Below are positions 59,739-64,000 of a stretch of 64,000 nt of DNA, in pieces. The position numbers and the translations under genes are program-made. The first letter of the stretch is position 1, and every line of letters starts with the position of its first letter. The notes beneath the pieces are model-generated. The model was not told the DNA's origin. It did no database searches and was given only the letters and a program-made list of their open reading frames with translations. The DNA comes from Cryptomeria japonica (lineage: Eukaryota; Streptophyta; Pinopsida; Cupressales; Cupressaceae), in assembly GCF_030272615.1 (NCBI RefSeq), contig NC_081413.1:603942709-604006708 (forward strand). Direction: 5' to 3'.

Positions 59739-59786
59739 TGATAAGATCTTTCTCTTCAAGTAGTTAAACCATTTTCCAAGATTCGA

Positions 59787-59798
59787 GCTCTCATACCA
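59787..59798 (-). other. Primer-binding site of element B
   Basis: Minus strand TGGTATGAGAGC, 2 bp inside the LTR; C to G change relative to element A. Confidence 0.75.
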
Positions 59799-59800
59799 AT

Positions 59801-60414
59801 TGTTAGGCCCAATATGGAAAGCTAATGTACTCGGTAACCCATATTGTAACTTGGTAAACCCTTTTGTTTACTCTGTTCTTTTCTATTCTTTGATAACCTT
59901 CTCGGCGACCTCTTTGTTTCTCTATAGCAGTCTTCCTTCATACATACTCTATTTTTTTCATGCTGTATAAATAGATCTCTTAAAGTGGTGATCTAATTCA
60001 TTTCTTCGATCTTACAAACAAGATTCCTCGAATGAATAACTAAGCAAAATATTTTATTGGTTAGATTGACCTTGCAATCATACACAATCTTCTAGTGCAA
60101 TTTCCAATGTAATAATGGTTAGATGTGCCTCGATCTTGTAATACGTTTTCATGTGCATGTCTAGGTTCAATGTATCTGGTAACATGTTTCACTCATTGAA
60201 TATCAACTCGGTGTGTTAACTTTACTGCTCGGTAGCCATAAAAAGATACTCGGTAAACAGCTTGGTGAATACTGCATTCTGTGACTGCTTTCTTCTGTAA
60301 CTGACTAGACTATTCATACCGACTTCTCTGCGTTGATTTGGTAATGCTAATTGACTAGAATATATAGTATGACTTTGAATATAAAAAGTAATGGCAATTT
60401 GATAAGTAGTAATA
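59801..60414 (-). repeat. Element B 5' LTR
   Basis: 614 bp. The outer end reads AGTAATA rather than AGTAACA, so the terminal CA/TG pair has mutated. The exact duplication ATTTG beyond it confirms the boundary. Confidence 0.85.
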
Positions 60415-60419
60415 ATTTG

Positions 60420-61420
60420 TACTTCAAGATTGATAATGATAATATTTTGATTGTTGAAGTTTTTGTTGATGATTTTATTTTTGGAGGAGATGATGATTTG
60501 AGTAAGAAATTTGTTGATGATATGCAAAAATAATTTGAGATGTCTATGATAGGTGAGATGAAATTCTTTCTGGGATGCAAATTAGATAGACTGGCAAAGG
60601 AATTTTCATATTTGAATCCATGTTTGTTAAGGAATTGTTGAAGAAGTTTGGGTTAGATGAATCCAAACCTATTGGAACTCCTATGGTGATTGGATGTAAG
60701 ATGACAAAAGATGATGAATCTCCGAAGGCTAACCAAACCCTATATAGATCTGTGATTGGTGGACTGTTATATTTGACTCAAACTAGACCTAAGATTATGA
60801 ATGTTTTATGTCTTGTTCCAAGATTCTAGGCTGATGCTAAGGAAACTCACATTTCTATTGTGAAGAGGATATTTAGATATTTGAAGGGAATAGTTGATTA
60901 TGGTCTATGGTATCCGAAGAATGATGATTTCACTTTAAATTCTTATATTGATGTTGATTGGGCAGGTGATGTTGATAATAGGAAAAACACTACCAATGGA
61001 ACATTCTTTTTGTGGAAGAAGTTGATTTCTTGAGCAAGCAAGAAGAAAGATGTTATCTCTTTATCTACTATAGAAGCTAAATACATTGTTGCTGCTAGGA
61101 ATTGTACTCAAGTACTTTGGATGAAACAGATACTGAAGGATATTAGAGTTGTTTATAATGAGCATACAGTTATATATTGTGATAATTCTAGTGCTATCAA
61201 TATTTATAAGAATCCGGTGTATTCCAACACAAAACATATATTAATCAAGTTTCATTTATTGAGAGAGAAGGTGAATGAGAAGGAAGTTAGATTGGAATAT
61301 GTAGCTACAAAAGAAAAAATTGCAGATATATTTACTAAGCCTTTGCCTGCAGAAATATTTATATATCTAAGAGAGAAGTTAGGGGTGATTTCTCCTCCTA
61401 CTATGAACTACATGCATTGA
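60420..61420 (+). pseudogene. Copia C-terminal RT and RNase H
   Basis: Resumes the RT at YFKIDND right after element B. Catalytic box reads VFVDDFIFGG (usually YVDD). Then KFFLGCKL, KFGLDESKPIGTPMV, LYRSVIGGLLYLTQTRP, VKRIFRYLKG. RNase H keeps all acidic positions: YIDVDWAGD, STIEAKYI, IYCDNSSAINI, followed by KHILIKFHLLREKV and IADIFTKPLP. Closes with TGA after NYMH near 61420. Stops at 60531, 60827 and 61034. Confidence 0.8.
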
Positions 61421-61783
61421 GTTGCATCGATCCAGTGGAATTCACTATCTTATCCTACTATCTAGATTGATGAGTATGTGTTGCTGATCCAATGGAGTAG
61501 TCAGTGTGTGATTTAGTTGTCAAGATTTGTGAGTTTATCCAAAGGGGGAGAGATTATATTTATAAAGGGGAGATATTATCTGTAAGGGGGAGAGAGTAAT
61601 GATTTGTATATGTCTTTGGCATTGTTGTTAAAGGGGGAGAGATGCATGTGAAAAACCTTAAAGTATTTTAAGTTGTTTGTCAAGAAGGGAGATAATCTTT
61701 ATGATCTCAGGGGGAGATTATTGATTGTCAATTTCTTTCTTTGCATTGATTGTTTTTCACATTCATATATTTCCATCAATGCC

Positions 61784-61795
61784 AAAGGGGGAGAT
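61784..61795 (+). other. Polypurine tract of copia C
   Basis: AAAGGGGGAGAT directly before the 3' LTR start. AAGGGGGAGA words also recur upstream at about 61540, 61575 and 61631, common for copia elements of this type. Confidence 0.75.
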
Positions 61796-63110
61796 TGTTG
61801 GAATGTGTTGTTGTCATTGATGTCAACATATTACTTTATTGCAAAGAGTTATTTGGGAGATCTGTTGCAGATGTGCTAATGCGGATTAATGGGTTTTGAG
61901 ATACCTATCTCTAGTTTATTTAGTATTTCATAATGTTATGTGATGAAATGGTCAAGTTATGTGATCTGGTATGTGAACTAGATTTTTAGTGTTCAATGTT
62001 ACAGAGTTATGGTATTTGATCCATATCGCTCTAGAATCATTATATCTTAAGTGGAAGATTTTGGAGAATGTTTGGGACATTCATGTGTGTCCTGTAATCA
62101 GATACTCAATTATTCGAAACTTCACAAGTGTATTTTTTAGTTTTTCAGCTGGTGTTCTTGAGCTCGGGTGATGAAATAATGATGATTCTTGTTATTTGAG
62201 TTGTTGTAGTTATTGTGGTTGAATCAAAATTTCTTGTTGATGTTCTCTAATCATGTCCTATGCCTTTTAGTGGTCTGTGTCGATCGTGGTGTGCATTATT
62301 GAAGATTTTATTAGACTGGTGGTATTCTTCATGTTATGCAACATATTCAATGGTTTAGCATGTTGCAAATGATCTTGGAAAATTATTTGGTGTTGTTGTG
62401 TGTTTGAGGATTTGATTTGGGTCCATGCTATGTCCTTGTTGGCATTGTATTGGTCCAGTTATGGATTTATGTATTGTGTGATGTAATTCTATAATTAGGT
62501 CTTATGTGTTGAGGTGACCTTAAGGTTAAGGTTGATTATTTGTATAAATAAGTGATGTAATCATGTAAGTTGTGTATTTGCAAGTGTTTGTGGTTGGATC
62601 TATGATCTATGAGAGTATTGTATGTGTGAATAAGCTAATTTATCTTTCGGTGGTCAAAAAGTGTAGAGAAGTGTTATTGTATAGATAATGTGCTTAACCA
62701 AAACTGTAATCGGGCATTTGGAGATGCTATTCTCTCAATTCCTATAATCCTGATAGTTGTCTGGTCTTTGTAAGGTAGTGAGTCTTCCTAGGGTTGTTTC
62801 CCTTTGTTTTTTTTGAGTAGTGAGATTTAAGTAGTGTGCCTAAATGCATGTGCATTCCCCATTGTAATATTTACACATACTACTACAAAGTATCATCATA
62901 TTGTGGGGTAGGTTCCCACCATGGTTTTTCCCTTAACCAGGTTTTCCATGTCAAAAATCCATATGTTATGTGTGTTGTTGATGTGTTGTTTATTTTTTCT
63001 ATTATTGTTATTGATTAGATCTAAAGTTGAAGTTAATTTGTTTGAGTTTGGGAAAAACTGATTCAGCCCCCCCCTCTCTTAGTTTCCCTACATTGTTGTC
63101 GCTACCAACA
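61796..63110 (+). repeat. Copia C 3' LTR, complete
   Basis: 1,315 bp from TGTTGGAATGTG to GCTACCAACA, with TGTTGG/CCAACA inverted ends. Starts after a PPT and ends where an unrelated gypsy RT reading frame begins. Includes TTGTATAAATAAG near 62540, a plausible TATA box. Confidence 0.8.
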
Positions 63111-64000
63111 AGTATAAGGCCAGACTCAATCCTAAGAAATGTGTCTTTAGAGTTACTTCTAGCAAACTTTTGGGATTTATTGTTTCTCATAGAGGCATTG
63201 AGGTAGACCCAATAAAAGTGAAAGAAATCATTGACATGCCTCCACCAACAAATATAACACAACTTCAGAGTCTTCAAGGCAAATTATTGTCAATCCACAT
63301 ATTTATCACACAACTAGCAGACAAATGTCACCCTTTTCAATATTAGTTTTAGAAGGATGTACCCTTGAAATGGACAAAAAAAATTTAATAGGCCTCCGAG
63401 CAACTCAAAGACTATCTATTGTCACCACTAGTGTTGATGCCTCCTATACAAGGGAAGCCATTGATTCTATATATTCCATCTACAACATTGGCACTAGGGG
63501 CCCTCTGGGCACAACATGATGAAGAAGGATAACAAATAGCAATATATTATAATAAGGGAAGCCATTGATTCTTTATATTTGAGTTACAACATTGGCACTA
63601 GGGGCCTTCTTGGCACAACATGATAAAGAAGGAAAAGAATAGCCATATATGGTATTAGTTGTAGATTAGTAGGGTATGAGCTCAATTATACACATATTGA
63701 ACACACATGCGTAGCAGTTGCATTTCCCACCTAGAAGCTACCAAATTATATGATAAATCACAAAATGTATCTTGTTGCAAAGATAGATCTTCTCAAATAC
63801 TTTCTTAACAAATCAACCCTCACTAGTAGACTAGCAAAGTGGGCAATGATCTTGAGTAATTTTGACATAGAATATGTTGATCGAAAGGGAATCAAGGGAC
63901 ATATAATATCCAATCAACTTGTAAATTCCCCTAGAGTAGTAGATCATCCAGTTATTTTTTATTTTCTAGATGAAGCAATATTTATAGTGACAACATCAAC
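63111..64000 (+). pseudogene. Ty3/gypsy RT end and RNase H (Tat/Athila-like), runs off the window
   Basis: Contains RLNPKKCVFRVTSSKLLGFI, SHRGIEVDPIKVKEI and MPPPTNITQLQSLQGKL, the RT C-terminus. RNase H words in shifting frames follow: SEQLKDYLLSPLVLMPP, TTLALGALWAQHDEEG, YLVAKIDLLKYFLNKS, RLAKWAMILSNFDIEYV, RKGIKGHIISNQLVNSP. The pattern fits the Tat/Athila/Ogre group. The frame enters abruptly at the copia LTR end. A 104-bp stretch is duplicated at 63451. Truncated by the window edge. Confidence 0.7.
63451..63650. repeat. 104-bp tandem duplication within gypsy RNase H
   Basis: AGGGAAGCCATTGATTCT begins at 63451 and 63555. Both copies continue ACAACATTGGCACTAGGGGC and CACAACATGAT. The second copy has a few differences. 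104 is not a multiple of 3, so the duplication shifts the frame. Confidence 0.8.

Larger units (their letters stand above)
53494..60414 (-). mobile_element. Element B: second copy of the pol-less LTR family
   Basis: Minus strand, 6,921 bp, LTRs at 59801-60414 and 53494-54108. Perfect 5-bp target duplication ATTTG at 53489-53493 and 60415-60419, lying inside the copia RT reading frame. The PBS is TGGTATGAGAGC (59787-59798), one base off standard; the PPT is AAAAGGGGAGAT. ORF order is the same as in element A. The LTRs are about half the length of those of A because an internal block of roughly 540 bp is absent. Confidence 0.85.
51208..63110 (+). mobile_element. Ty1/copia element C, internally deleted, hosting element B
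   Basis: Plus strand. A 5' LTR fragment (51208-51864) passes directly into integrase; gag, protease, the LTR end and PBS are missing. Integrase and RT follow, and the RT is split by element B (53494-60414). RT end and RNase H continue to the stop at 61420, then a PPT and a complete 3' LTR. Flanks AGGGT on the left and AGTAT on the right do not match, so one end has been rearranged. Confidence 0.75.

Noticed and set aside
53494-60414. Element B region as a giant intron of a host gene
   Set aside because: The interrupted frame is a copia RT, and the boundaries are LTR ends with a 5-bp target duplication, not splice sites.
1-64000. tRNA, rRNA or other RNA genes
   Set aside because: No cloverleaf-like sequence with A and B boxes or rRNA-like blocks was noticed on either strand; only tRNA-complementary primer sites occur. 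A tRNA scan would be the proper test.

Overview
The window is repeat-dominated nuclear DNA of a plant. It is AT-rich, no ordinary host gene could be supported in 64 kb, and almost every coding-like stretch belongs to a decayed retrotransposon of plant type: Ty1/copia, Ty3/gypsy, RNase-H-bearing L1-like LINEs, and LTR elements that lack pol. Old, mutated and nested elements with few recent copies suggest a large-genome plant. A gymnosperm, probably a conifer, is my best guess; this is inference from overall style, not from a diagnostic gene.

Layout. 0-1 kb: minus-strand copia protease/gag fragment fused to an LTR. 1-6.5 kb: AT-rich spacer with several tandem repeats (25 bp, 67 bp and 70 bp periods) and a GC-rich island. 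6.6-8.1 kb: a decayed copy of a protein family called ORF3 here. 9.9-12.7 kb: a small minus-strand LTR element with LTRs, PBS and PPT and a G-patch-like ORF but no pol. 13.6-14 kb: copia RNase H relic. 14.06-22.49 kb: an almost full-length minus-strand LINE with ORF1 (DUF4283-like), ORF2 (endonuclease, RT, RNase H) and a third ORF downstream of ORF2. 23.4-25.3 kb: a 5'-truncated plus-strand LINE carrying the RNase H end and the same third ORF. 25.6-26.6 kb: the least repeat-like stretch, with CATGCA (RY-like) motifs before a TATA box.

28.67-36.66 kb (element A) and 53.49-60.41 kb (element B) are two minus-strand copies of one LTR family. Each has a primer-binding site, polypurine tract and 5-bp target duplication, a coiled-coil gag with five zinc knuckles, and a second ORF of about 1,100 codons. 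Neither has protease, integrase, RT or RNase H. Both copies carry a UAG at the same place in ORF2, flanked by glutamine codons on each side, a context that suggests stop-codon readthrough. Element A sits inside the tail of a small LINE insertion that has its own 15-bp target duplication. Element B sits inside the RT of a copia element (51.2-63.1 kb) with a perfect 5-bp duplication.

37.6-44.8 kb: spacer with weak gypsy relics and an unrecognised coiled-coil reading frame. 44.8-49.5 kb: chromovirus-like gypsy element whose gag is split by a 481-bp solo LTR with a perfect 5-bp duplication. 50.1-51.1 kb: minus-strand gypsy gag. 63.1-64 kb: gypsy RT/RNase H running off the window.

Most relevant candidates for something undescribed are the LINE-linked ORF3 family (three diverged copies, two directly downstream of a LINE RNase H) and the pol-less LTR family with its conserved in-frame UAG. 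All assignments come from reading the sequence by eye; no database search was possible.
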